Assembly (NCBI GenBank): GCA_947465645.1
Contig: CANIBQ010000020.1
Location: forward strand, 4,657-68,656
Reading direction: 5' to 3'
From: Acidobacteriota bacterium
Lineage (GTDB): Bacteria > Acidobacteriota > Vicinamibacteria > Vicinamibacterales > UBA2999
Length of the DNA stretch: 64,000 nucleotides
Part shown: piece by piece, positions 44,339 to 53,597 of the stretch
Layout of the letters: each line of letters opens with the position of its first letter
How positions within the stretch are numbered: the first letter of the stretch is position 1
Notes under the pieces: model-generated
Databases searched by the model: none
Told to the model about the DNA's origin: nothing
Seen by the model: the letters and a program-made list of their open reading frames with translations, nothing else
Translations under genes and position numbers: made by a program

Positions 44339-45345
44339 TCACCCGGCAGTAATCGCGAGCTGGCGCTTGGCCTTGATGGCCGCATACACGCGCTCGGAGG
44401 TGGCCGGCAGCGTCGTGATTCGCACGCCAACGGCGTCGTGGATGGCATTGAGAATGGCGGCCGCCGTCGACACGCACGTCGGCTCGCCGACGCCCTTGGC
44501 ACCGAACGGCCCGGTCGGATCGTAGCTGTCGACGATGTCGACCTCGATGCTCGGCATGTCGAGCGAGGTCGGCATGATGTAGTTCGTGAGGTTGGGGTTC
44601 AGGTTGCGGCCGTTGGCGTCGAACAGCATCTCTTCCTCGAGCGCGAAACCGATCCCCATCGAGATCCCGCCCTCGACCTGCCCCTCGACCAGCATCGGGT
44701 TGATCGCCGTGCCGCAGTCGTGCGACGCGACGATGCGGAGCACCTCGACTTCACCCGTCTCGTCGTCCACGTCGACTTCCGCGATCTGCGTGGCATAGAC
44801 GTAGGTGGCGAACGGCTTACCCTGTCCGGTTTCCGGATCCAGCGCGACCGTCGCCGGGTTGAAGGTCGCGCTGCCAACGGGCGGCGAGCCGGTCACGCCG
44901 CGGGCGTGCTCGGAGACGTCGCCAATATGGACGCTGCGCTGCGGAAAGCCCTGAACCTGGATCCTGTGATCCCTGCATTCGAGCTGGCTGGGCTTGACGC
45001 CGAGGAGCGGCGCCGCCACGTCGAACAGGATCAACTTCGCCTTCTCCGCCGCGAGCCTCGCCGCGTTGCCCGTGACATATGTCGTGCGGCTGGCGATCGC
45101 CCCGGTGTCCATCGGTGTGGTGTCGGTATCGGCCGACACGACGTGCACATCGTCGGTGGAGATCCCAAGCTCCTGGGCCACGATCTGGGCGAGGATGGTG
45201 AGCGATCCCTGACCCGTTTCGACCGTCCCCGTGAGCAGGGTAGCGGTACCGTCTTCGTTGACTTTCACGATCGCGGCGCTCGGGTTGGCGGCGACGGTGA
45301 AGCCGATCGGGTACCACATGCAGGCGATGCCGCGTCCGCGCTTCT

Positions 45346-45349
<4 letters not shown>
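44339..45349 (-). CDS. molybdenum hydroxylase, C-terminal half of Mo-binding subunit (NdhM-like)
   Basis: The 336-residue protein corresponds to the second molybdopterin-binding domain of xanthine-dehydrogenase-type enzymes. It begins KKRGRGIACMW and carries VETGQGSLTILAQIVAQELG, SHDCGTAINPMLVEGQ and the active-site GAKGVGEP with the catalytic glutamate. The preceding gene ends at the point where one-piece enzymes continue, and its TGA overlaps this ATG (ATGA). The open frame that runs further upstream is spurious. Size and order match NdhM of the four-subunit nicotinate dehydrogenase (recalled, about 330 residues). It hydroxylates a carbon next to nitrogen or an aldehyde using water. Confidence 0.88.
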
Positions 45350-46737
<1,388 letters not shown>

Positions 46738-46760
46738 CGGATCGTGTCCTCTCGCCCGGG

Positions 46761-47246
46761 CTATGCGGACTTGGCCGCCGGTTGATCGGCGCCGCGCGCG
46801 GCCAGTTGAATCGCTTCGATCATCTTGGTGTAGCCGGTGCACCGGCACAGGTTGCCCGCGAGGCCGTCGCGGATGTCCTGAACGGTCGGCGAAGGGTTGT
46901 CGTCGAGCAGCGCCTTGGCCGACATGATGACGCCCGGACCGCAGAAGCCGCACTGCAGCGCGCCCAGGTCTTCGAAGACCTTCTGGATCGGGTGCAGCCT
47001 GTCCATCGTCGCGAGCCCCTCGATGGTCAGCACGTCGCGGCCGTCGGCCTGAGCGGCCAGCATCAGGCACGAGTTGACCGATTTGCCGTCGACGATGACG
47101 GTGCACGCGCCGCAGTCGCCGACATCGCATCCGAGCTTGGCGCCGGTCAGTTGGAACTCGTCGCGCAATAGTCTGAGCAGCGTCGTTTCCGGCGGCACCG
47201 CCGCCGTCCGCATCACGCCGTTGACTTTCATCGTTACAGTCGCCAT
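46761..47246 (-). CDS. molybdenum hydroxylase [2Fe-2S] subunit (NdhS/CoxS-like)
   Basis: The 161-residue electron-transfer subunit has a plant-type ferredoxin cluster (Cys40, Cys45, Cys48, Cys60, in GCDVGDCGACTV) and a second helical cluster domain (Cys99, Cys102, Cys134, Cys136, in CGFCGPG and CRCTGY). It passes electrons from the molybdenum centre to FAD. Its ATG at 47246 is one base after the stop of the FAD-subunit gene. Confidence 0.95.
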   Translation of the reverse strand: MATVTMKVNGVMRTAAVPPETTLLRLLRDEFQLTGAKLGCDVGDCGACTVIVDGKSVNSCLMLAAQADGRDVLTIEGLATMDRLHPIQKVFEDLGALQCGFCGPGVIMSAKALLDDNPSPTVQDIRDGLAGNLCRCTGYTKMIEAIQLAARGADQPAAKSA

Positions 47247-47247
47247 T

Positions 47248-48168
47248 TCACTTCTTCCCCTGCGTGGTCGCGCCTGCCCCGCCGGAGTCCCGGCGGAGGC
47301 GAGCAAGCTCGTACGCGCCTTCCAGGGCGCGTTTGGTCAGCACCGCAATCAGGTCGCGGCGGTACTCCGCGGACGCGCGCATGTCGTTGATCGGCTTCGC
47401 GTCGGCGACGGCGAGGCGCCCGGCTTCGGCCATCGCCTCGGGTGTAATCGCGCGCCCTTCGAGAAACGTCTCGGCGGACCTCGCGTGGATCACCTTCGGC
47501 GCGACGGCCCCGAGGGCCACCCGAGGGGCGACGAAGGTGTGCGTGTCCCAGTCGACCCAGAAGCTTGCCGCCGCGTTGACGAGCGCCAGCGCCTGTCCCT
47601 TGCGCAGGCCGAACTTCTGGAACCTGGTCGGTTTGCCAAGGCTGGCTTTCGGAATGAGGATCTCGACCAGTAGCTCCTCGGGCTTGAGCGCGGTCTTGCG
47701 CGGCCCGACGAAGAAGTCGGCCAGCGGCAACTGCCGGCGGCCGGCCGGCGACAGCACGGTGACGAGCGCATCAAGCGCCACGAGCGTCGGACCGCTGTCG
47801 ACCGAGGGCACGGCGGTGCAGAGATTGCCGCCGAGCGTTCCAAGGTTCCGGGTCTGCACTGCGCCGATCGTGTGAGCGGCTTCCTGGAGCGCCGGGAAGA
47901 GGTCGCTCATGATCGGCGACCGCATGATCTGCGTGTGCGTGACCAGGGCGCCGATGCTCAGGCCCTCGTCCTTCATGCTGATGTGCTTCAGCTCCTCGAG
48001 CCGCGACACGTCGATGATGACTTTCGGAATGTGGCTGGAAGGCGCGAACTTGTAGTCGGCCAGCAGGTCGGTGCCGCCCGCCAGAACCTTGACCGAAGGC
48101 GCGTGCTCGGCCAGCAGCGCCACCGCATGGGTCGAATCCTTAGCGGAAAAGAGTTCAAAAGCTCGCAT
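47248..48168 (-). CDS. molybdenum hydroxylase FAD-binding subunit (NdhF/CoxM-like)
   Basis: The 306-residue subunit has the two FAD-pyrophosphate motifs KVLAGGTDLLADYK (residues 27-40) and TIGAVQTRNLGTLGGNLCTA (near 100-120), and the C-terminal CO-dehydrogenase-flavoprotein domain (RVALGAVAPKV onward). It is the first gene of the four-gene F-S-L-M set. The start at 48168 precedes the FELFSAKDSTHAVALL strand common to the family. Confidence 0.93.
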   Translation of the reverse strand: MRAFELFSAKDSTHAVALLAEHAPSVKVLAGGTDLLADYKFAPSSHIPKVIIDVSRLEELKHISMKDEGLSIGALVTHTQIMRSPIMSDLFPALQEAAHTIGAVQTRNLGTLGGNLCTAVPSVDSGPTLVALDALVTVLSPAGRRQLPLADFFVGPRKTALKPEELLVEILIPKASLGKPTRFQKFGLRKGQALALVNAAASFWVDWDTHTFVAPRVALGAVAPKVIHARSAETFLEGRAITPEAMAEAGRLAVADAKPINDMRASAEYRRDLIAVLTKRALEGAYELARLRRDSGGAGATTQGKK

Positions 48169-48255
48169 GCGTAGGTATCCGTATCAAGGCTTTACAGGAA
48201 GATCCCGAGGTGTGCTCGGAAGTTACCATGTCGGTGTCCATCGGGGCAACACTTT

Positions 48256-48312
48256 GGGGCTCTAGGCTTTGGGCTCTGGGCTCTAGCGGGACGCGCAGGC
48301 TAAACCTGCGCG
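48256..48312. repeat. heptamer repeat plus hairpin between the two hydroxylase gene sets
   Basis: GGGCTCT/GGGCTTT units (48256-48290) are the reverse complement of the GAGCCCA heptamer seen inside the acyl-activating enzyme. They abut a hairpin CGCGCAGG-CTAAA-CCTGCGCG (48292-48312) directly after the stop of the fused hydroxylase. The hairpin may end or stabilise that transcript. Confidence 0.75.
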
Positions 48313-51066
48313 CTACTTTGGATTCGCCAGCTTTCGCCGCGACTTGGGCAGAGAGCCTGCTGCGGCTGGCGAATCGTCCATCGGCAGGCGGAAGCGCCGG
48401 ATGCCGTCGAACGAATGGAGGGCGCCGGCCACAGCGCCGGCCGTGGCGACGCACCCGATTTCTCCGACCCCCTTCGCGCCGTAACCGCCGATCTCGTCCG
48501 GCACCTCGATCAGGATCACGTCGACTTTCGGCATCTGTTTGGCTGGAAGGATGCCCATGTCGCGAAGCGCCAGCGAATCGGGGACGCCCCTGGTGGAGGG
48601 AAAGTCCTCAGTCAGCGCGTACCCGAGCCCCATGTGCACGCCGCCCTCCATCTGCTCGGCGCACATACGGGGATTGATCGCCCGTCCGACGTCGTGGGCC
48701 GCGATTACGTGCTCGAGCTTTCCCTGGTCGTCGAGGATCACGACCTGGGTCGCGTAGCTGAAGGTGAGGTGGGTCGTCGGGTTGAGCACCGCTTCAGGCG
48801 TACCGGGCCGCGTCGTGAAGCTCAGGACGTACTCGCCGACGTACTCGCGCCCCACGAGCGGGGCGAGTTCCTCCGCGTACGTAGTGTCCGGCTTTAGCCG
48901 GACCTTCTTGAGGTCCTCGCACAGCTTCTTTCCGGCGATCCGCGCCGCGGCGCAGCTCAGGGTCGTGCCGCGCGACGCCCACGTCTCGCCGCATTTCTCG
49001 CCGAGATCCTTGTCCCAGACCACCGACATGATCTCGCCGGGCAGACCGGTCTCCTCACACACGGCCTGCATGGTCGCGGTGTATATCCCCTGCCCCATCT
49101 CGGTGTAGCCGTTGCGGATCTCGAGGCGCGGGCCGGCGAGCACCGTGATGACGATGTAGCCGCCCTCGGTGGTGCCGTTGCCAAGCCCGGTGCTCTTGAT
49201 GCCGCAGCCGATGCCCTTGTACTTCGCCTTCTTGTAGAGCTCCCTGACCGACTCGAGCGACTCGCGCAGCCCGCGCACGCTCTCGCGCATGATCTGCCCG
49301 GTCGCGAAGGCATCGCCGGGATTCAGGATGTTGCGCATCCGGATGTCCCAGCCGTCCACGCCGACCTTGCCGGCGAGGATGTCCATCACGCCTTCCATGG
49401 CGAACTGGGCCTGGTTGCTGCCGAACCCGCGCATCGCGCCCGCGTTCGGGTTGTTGGTATAGACGGCCTTTGATTCGACGTCCACATTCGGGATGCGGTA
49501 CGGTCCGCCCGAGTGACAGGCGGCGCGGAGCGCGCACTTGGCGCTGGTCGTGTGATAGCCGCCGGCGTCGGCGACAATCCGCGACCGCAGCGCCGTCAGC
49601 CGTCCTTCGGCATCCGCGCCAACCGTCAGGGTGATGTTCATCGCGTGGCGCTTGACGTGGTGCTGCGTCGACTGCTCGCGCGTGAGTACCGTCTTGACCG
49701 GCCGGCCGAGTACGTATGCGGCCACCGCGGTCTGCGCCTGGATGGAGAGCTCTTCCTTCGCGCCAAACGCGCCGCCACTGGCCGAGAGTGCGATCTCGAC
49801 TCGCGCCGGGTCGAGGCCCAGGACCTTCGCGATCTGCTGATGGTCGTGGACCGACCCCTGGCTTTCGGTGTGCACCGTGTAGCTGTCGCCCCGCGGGATG
49901 ACCAGGCACGATTCCGGCTCGAGGAACGCGATATCGATCGGCTGCGTCTGGAAGGTCGCCTCGATCACGTGCGCGGCCGATGCGAGCGCGGCATCCACGT
50001 CGCCGCGCGTGAAAGCGGTGACCGGCTGCAGCAGGTTCGACGCCCGTGGAGCAAAGGTGTCGGCGGAGTGCACGAGCGGCGCGCCCGGCTTCAGCGCCTC
50101 GAACGGATCAACAACCGCCTCGAGGACGTCGTAGTCGACGCGGACGTTCGCGGCCGCCTGCCGCGCGTGGAACTGCGTGTCGGCGACGACCATGGCCAGG
50201 AAGTCGGCAACGCAGCACGTGGTCTCCCCTTCCGCCACGAAAACCGGCATGTCCTGGTCGGTGATGCCGGTGCCGCGAAATCCTGGAACGTCGGCTGCGG
50301 TGATGACCCGTACGACGCCGGCCATCGCCGCCGCTTCTCCCGCGTGAATCTTCAGGACCTTCGCGCGAGGATGCTCGGTCGCGACCATGGCGCCGTGCAG
50401 CATTCCAGGCACGCTCATGTCGTCCACGAACGCTTTCTCGCCAAGCGTCTGGTCCGATCCGCCCTTTCGCAGAGCCGAACGGCCGACGCCGTCCTTCATG
50501 CGGGATCCGGTGATGGTCTCGGGCGCCGAGATCCGCTCGAGCCCGAAATCTTCACCGAAATAGTGATGCCGCCGCGGCTCGGTGCGCTCGATGTGCCCGC
50601 CGCTTTTCATCGCCTCGCCCGCCGTCTGGATGGCGTCGATGATCCGTCCGTATCCGGTGCAGCGGCACAGGTGACCGTCGAGCGCCTTGGCGATCACCGC
50701 GCGATCCTCCGTCTTGCCCTGCTGGATCAACGACGCGGCGCGCACGACGATGCCGGGAATGCAGAAGCCGCACTGCACGCCGCCCTCGAGCACGAACGCA
50801 TCCGCGATCACGCGGCGGACGTCTTCGGCCATGCCTTCGAGGGTCGTGATGTCGTGGCCGTCCATCTGTTCGGGCTTGCGCAGGCAGGAGAGCGCGGGAC
50901 GGCCGTCGATCACCACGAGACAGCAGCCGCAGGCCCCTTCCGGAGCGCAGCCGTTCTTGGCCGAGACGATGCCGCATTGCTCGCGCAGCACCTCCAGCAG
51001 GTGCATCCCCGGTTCGTATGAAGCTGTGGTGGGTTTTCCGTTCAACGTGAACGAAATGGTGGGCAT
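48313..51066 (-). CDS. molybdenum hydroxylase with fused [2Fe-2S] and Mo-binding domains
   Basis: The 917-residue protein has a two-cluster FeS domain (to about 155; Cys40, Cys46, Cys49, Cys61 and CGFC/CRCTGY at 99-102 and 134-136), then the hammerhead and both molybdopterin domains (about 200-900), with ASGGAFGAKEE, AGAMRGFGSN, YTEMGQGIYT and the catalytic GAKGVGEIG near the C-terminus. The first cluster reads C-x5-C-x2-C, one residue longer than usual. This architecture is found in selenium-dependent xanthine-dehydrogenase-like proteins; that is inference. No FAD subunit is adjacent, so it may share the one at 47248. A palindromic repeat adds KKVRLKPDTTY near residue 720. The ATG 51066 start gives a normal ferredoxin N-terminus. 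Confidence 0.9.
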   Translation of the reverse strand: MPTISFTLNGKPTTASYEPGMHLLEVLREQCGIVSAKNGCAPEGACGCCLVVIDGRPALSCLRKPEQMDGHDITTLEGMAEDVRRVIADAFVLEGGVQCGFCIPGIVVRAASLIQQGKTEDRAVIAKALDGHLCRCTGYGRIIDAIQTAGEAMKSGGHIERTEPRRHHYFGEDFGLERISAPETITGSRMKDGVGRSALRKGGSDQTLGEKAFVDDMSVPGMLHGAMVATEHPRAKVLKIHAGEAAAMAGVVRVITAADVPGFRGTGITDQDMPVFVAEGETTCCVADFLAMVVADTQFHARQAAANVRVDYDVLEAVVDPFEALKPGAPLVHSADTFAPRASNLLQPVTAFTRGDVDAALASAAHVIEATFQTQPIDIAFLEPESCLVIPRGDSYTVHTESQGSVHDHQQIAKVLGLDPARVEIALSASGGAFGAKEELSIQAQTAVAAYVLGRPVKTVLTREQSTQHHVKRHAMNITLTVGADAEGRLTALRSRIVADAGGYHTTSAKCALRAACHSGGPYRIPNVDVESKAVYTNNPNAGAMRGFGSNQAQFAMEGVMDILAGKVGVDGWDIRMRNILNPGDAFATGQIMRESVRGLRESLESVRELYKKAKYKGIGCGIKSTGLGNGTTEGGYIVITVLAGPRLEIRNGYTEMGQGIYTATMQAVCEETGLPGEIMSVVWDKDLGEKCGETWASRGTTLSCAAARIAGKKLCEDLKKVRLKPDTTYAEELAPLVGREYVGEYVLSFTTRPGTPEAVLNPTTHLTFSYATQVVILDDQGKLEHVIAAHDVGRAINPRMCAEQMEGGVHMGLGYALTEDFPSTRGVPDSLALRDMGILPAKQMPKVDVILIEVPDEIGGYGAKGVGEIGCVATAGAVAGALHSFDGIRRFRLPMDDSPAAAGSLPKSRRKLANPK
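48877..48904 (-). repeat. palindromic repeat, copy C, inside the fused hydroxylase gene
   Basis: On the minus strand the core is GTCCGGCT-AA-AGCCGGAC with the tail ACTACGTAC. Compared with copies A and B, the sixth stem base and its partner both change (C-G to G-C), preserving pairing. It is in frame and encodes VRLKPDTTY within the second molybdopterin domain. Confidence 0.88.
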
Positions 51067-51173
51067 TCCTATGAGTTCAGTATATGTCACGCCCCTTGAT
51101 GAGGCTGGAGTCGGCGGTGTACGATTCAATGTTTCGATCACCTGTTTCAACCCCGCCATCAGTGAGAGGCTAC

Positions 51174-52409
51174 ATGAAGGAACCGTGGAAAACCGACAAG
51201 TGGTTCATCAGTCCCTGGAACTACCTGCCCGAGGTGACGAAGAACTACGCCTTCCCGAAGAACATCAAGATTCATGACGTCACGCTCCGCGATGGTGAGC
51301 AGCAGACGGCGGTCGTGTTCCGGCGCGAAGAGAAGGTGGCGATCGCGAAGAAGCTCGACGCGCTTGGCGTCCACCGCATCGAGGCGGGCATGCCGGCGGT
51401 GTCGCCTCAGGATCGTGCCGCCATCTCCGACATCGCCGCGCTCGGCCTGAAGGCCGAGATCTTCGGCTTCGCCCGCTGCATCCCGTCGGAAGTGAAGGTC
51501 GTCAAGGAATGCGGCTGCACGGGCATCGTCATCGAGATTCCCGCCAGCGACCACATGATCCAGCACGGCTACGGCTGGCCGATCGAGCGCGCGATGAAGG
51601 CGTCGATCGAGACGACGCTGGCCGCCAAGGAAGCCGGGCTCTACACGGTGTTCTTCACGATCGACTCCACCCGTACCGAACTGAACCGGTTCCTCGACAT
51701 CTGCGAGCAGGTCGCCACCGAAGGGCACATGGACGCGCTGACGATGGCCGACACGATGGGCGGGACGACGCCGGACGCATACGCCTATGTCGTGAAGAAG
51801 GTGATCGAGCGGCTGAAGAAGCCGGTCGAGGCGCACTGCCATATGGACTTCGGCCTCGGCGTCGCCAACACCATTGCCGCGCTGCAGGCGGGGGCCTCGG
51901 TGGCGCACACGACGGTGACCGGGCTCGGCGAGCGCGCCGGCAACGTGCCGATGGAAGAGGTCGCGATGGCGATGCTCTGCCTCCACGGCCAGGATCTCGG
52001 GCTCAAGACGGAAAAGTTCGTCGAGACCTCGAGGTTCGTCATGGACCTGGCAAAGGTCACGCAGCCGCCGAACCGTCCGATCGTCGGCGAGAGGCTCTAC
52101 GAAGTGGAGTCGGGGATCATCGCCGGCTGGGTGCGCATGGGCCGCAAGGGTCACCCGCTCGAGTCGATTCCCTTCGCGCCCGAGCTCGTCGGCCAGAAGC
52201 CGGTGTCCATCGTCCTCGGCAAGAACAGCGGTCCGCCGTCGATGGAAGAGTGGTGCGAGAAGCTGGGCATCACCGCCAGCGATGACGAGAAGATGGCGAT
52301 GCTGCAACTGGTGAAGGCAAAGTCGTTCGAGAAGAAGGACCTGCTGACAGCCGACGAGTTCAAGGCGATCGCGAACCAGGTGCTGCAGAAGGCTACTGTT
52401 ACCACGTAG
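51174..52409 (+). CDS. homocitrate synthase/2-isopropylmalate synthase/HMG-CoA lyase-like TIM-barrel enzyme
   Basis: The 411-residue protein has the DRE-TIM metallolyase signatures: IHDVTLRDGEQQT (residues 33-45, Arg39/Asp40), HCHMDFGLGVANT (metal histidines) and GLGERAGNVPMEEV. This superfamily condenses acetyl-CoA with 2-keto acids or cleaves HMG-CoA-type products. A short C-terminal domain follows, without a full LeuA leucine-binding domain. The N-terminal KWFISPWNYLPEVTKNY is unusual for LeuA. It diverges from the fused hydroxylase gene, with 107 bases between. It may process a short acid made by the neighbouring pathway. AGTGAGAGGC before ATG 51174 gives a weak ribosome site. Confidence 0.85.
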   Translation: MKEPWKTDKWFISPWNYLPEVTKNYAFPKNIKIHDVTLRDGEQQTAVVFRREEKVAIAKKLDALGVHRIEAGMPAVSPQDRAAISDIAALGLKAEIFGFARCIPSEVKVVKECGCTGIVIEIPASDHMIQHGYGWPIERAMKASIETTLAAKEAGLYTVFFTIDSTRTELNRFLDICEQVATEGHMDALTMADTMGGTTPDAYAYVVKKVIERLKKPVEAHCHMDFGLGVANTIAALQAGASVAHTTVTGLGERAGNVPMEEVAMAMLCLHGQDLGLKTEKFVETSRFVMDLAKVTQPPNRPIVGERLYEVESGIIAGWVRMGRKGHPLESIPFAPELVGQKPVSIVLGKNSGPPSMEEWCEKLGITASDDEKMAMLQLVKAKSFEKKDLLTADEFKAIANQVLQKATVTT

Positions 52410-52508
52410 TTGTCGGTTGTCGGTTGTCGGCTGTCGGCTGTCGGCTGTCGGCTGTCGGTTTTTAGTAGGCAGTAGGCAGTAGGCAGTGGGCAGTAGGTAG
52501 TAGGTAGT
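52409..52508. repeat. two adjacent heptamer tandem repeats
   Basis: About seven units of GTTGTCG/GCTGTCG (52409-52461) are followed by about six of AGTAGGC/AGTAGGT (52464-52508). They start in the stop codon of the preceding gene and lead directly into the terminator at 52512. Confidence 0.9.
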
Positions 52509-52511
52509 GCG

Positions 52512-52542
52512 GGGCGGACCTTTACGGTCCGCCCTTTTTTTT
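52512..52542 (+). terminator. rho-independent terminator built from palindrome copy 4
   Basis: The stem GGGCGGACC-TTTAC-GGTCCGCCC (52512-52534) is followed by eight Ts (52535-52542). The stem is the same palindrome as at 9390, 44222 and 44310. It ends the transcript of the homocitrate-synthase-like gene. Confidence 0.85.
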
Positions 52543-52624
52543 GGCGCCACGCATGTACGCCGCCTGTCCCGAGCACTACGACGAAGTGGGCCGCGGCAAC
52601 GTCAGACCGCCGAAAGGATCGGGT

Positions 52625-53593
52625 ATGGTAGCGAGCATGTCACGCATGATTGTCGCCACGGCGACGTTGTCGGTGCTGTGCCTTGCGAGCGCGTCGGCAA
52701 GCGCGCAGGGCTGGCGGCCGCCGACGGATGCTGAACGTTGCCCGTCGAAATGGGGGCCAGGGGACGAACGCGGAACCGCCAACCTGATGACGCCCGAGAT
52801 CGTCCTGCGCGCCGCGCGGCTGATCACCAAAGGCGAAGTGATCGAACTGGCGTACCCGCTGTTCGCCGGGATGCCCTTCTACGGAGACCGCGTCTTCAGC
52901 CAGCAGGTGAAGAGGACGAACTGGCCTCCGGGTTCCAACAACCGGGGCTCGAACGAGGAGATGGTGACGACGGAGCTGGGTCAGGTCGGCACACAGATCG
53001 ACGGCTTCGCCCATCAATCGATCGGCAACAGCCTTTATAACTGCGTCAAGATGGACGAGATCGCCACGAGAACCGGCTTTTCAAAGCTGGGGATCGAGAA
53101 GGCCGGCGCCCTGTTCACCCGCGGCGTCCTGATCGACGTCGCGGCGCTACGCGGCGTCGAGATGCTCGGCGATCGCTACGAGATTACCGCGCAGGATCTG
53201 CAGGACGCGCTCAGGCGGCAGAACCTGACGCTCGAGACGGGCGACGCCATCATCATCAATACGGGATTCGGACGGCTCTGGGGCAAGGACGACACCCGCT
53301 ACTACCGAACGCAGCCTGGACTGGGCATCGGCGCCGCCGAATGGCTCGCGCGGCAGAATCCGATGATCGTCGGGTCGGACACCTGCTGCGTCGAGGTCAA
53401 TCCAAATCCCGATCCGAAGCTCAGCTCGCCCGTCCACCAGATCCTGCTCGTGGCGGGCGGGATCTATTTGATCGAGAGTCTCAAGCTCGACGAGCTCCTG
53501 GCGAAGGGTATCCACGAGTTCGCCTTCATTGTCGAGCCGCTGAAGCTCAGAGGGGCTACCGGCTCCTCGGTGGCACCAGTCGCGGTGCGATGA
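52625..53593 (+). CDS. secreted cyclase-family (kynurenine formamidase-like) hydrolase
   Basis: The 322-residue protein has a signal peptide (VATATLSVLCLASASASAQ) and the cyclase-family (PF04199-type) fold with LGQVGTQIDGFAHQS, where most members have HxGTHxDxxxH. The Asp and last His are kept, but both first histidines are Gln, a variant I recall in related secreted proteins. C-terminal blocks VGSDTCCVEVNPNP and PVHQILLVAGGIYLIE match the family. It would hydrolyse an amide or lactone-like bond in the periplasm. ATG 52625 is preceded by AAAGGA. Confidence 0.8.
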   Translation: MVASMSRMIVATATLSVLCLASASASAQGWRPPTDAERCPSKWGPGDERGTANLMTPEIVLRAARLITKGEVIELAYPLFAGMPFYGDRVFSQQVKRTNWPPGSNNRGSNEEMVTTELGQVGTQIDGFAHQSIGNSLYNCVKMDEIATRTGFSKLGIEKAGALFTRGVLIDVAALRGVEMLGDRYEITAQDLQDALRRQNLTLETGDAIIINTGFGRLWGKDDTRYYRTQPGLGIGAAEWLARQNPMIVGSDTCCVEVNPNPDPKLSSPVHQILLVAGGIYLIESLKLDELLAKGIHEFAFIVEPLKLRGATGSSVAPVAVR

Positions 53594-53597
53594 CCAT

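Noticed and set aside
52409..52508. Possible CRISPR array
   Set aside because: The units are seven bases, directly joined, without spacers. No cas genes are in the window.
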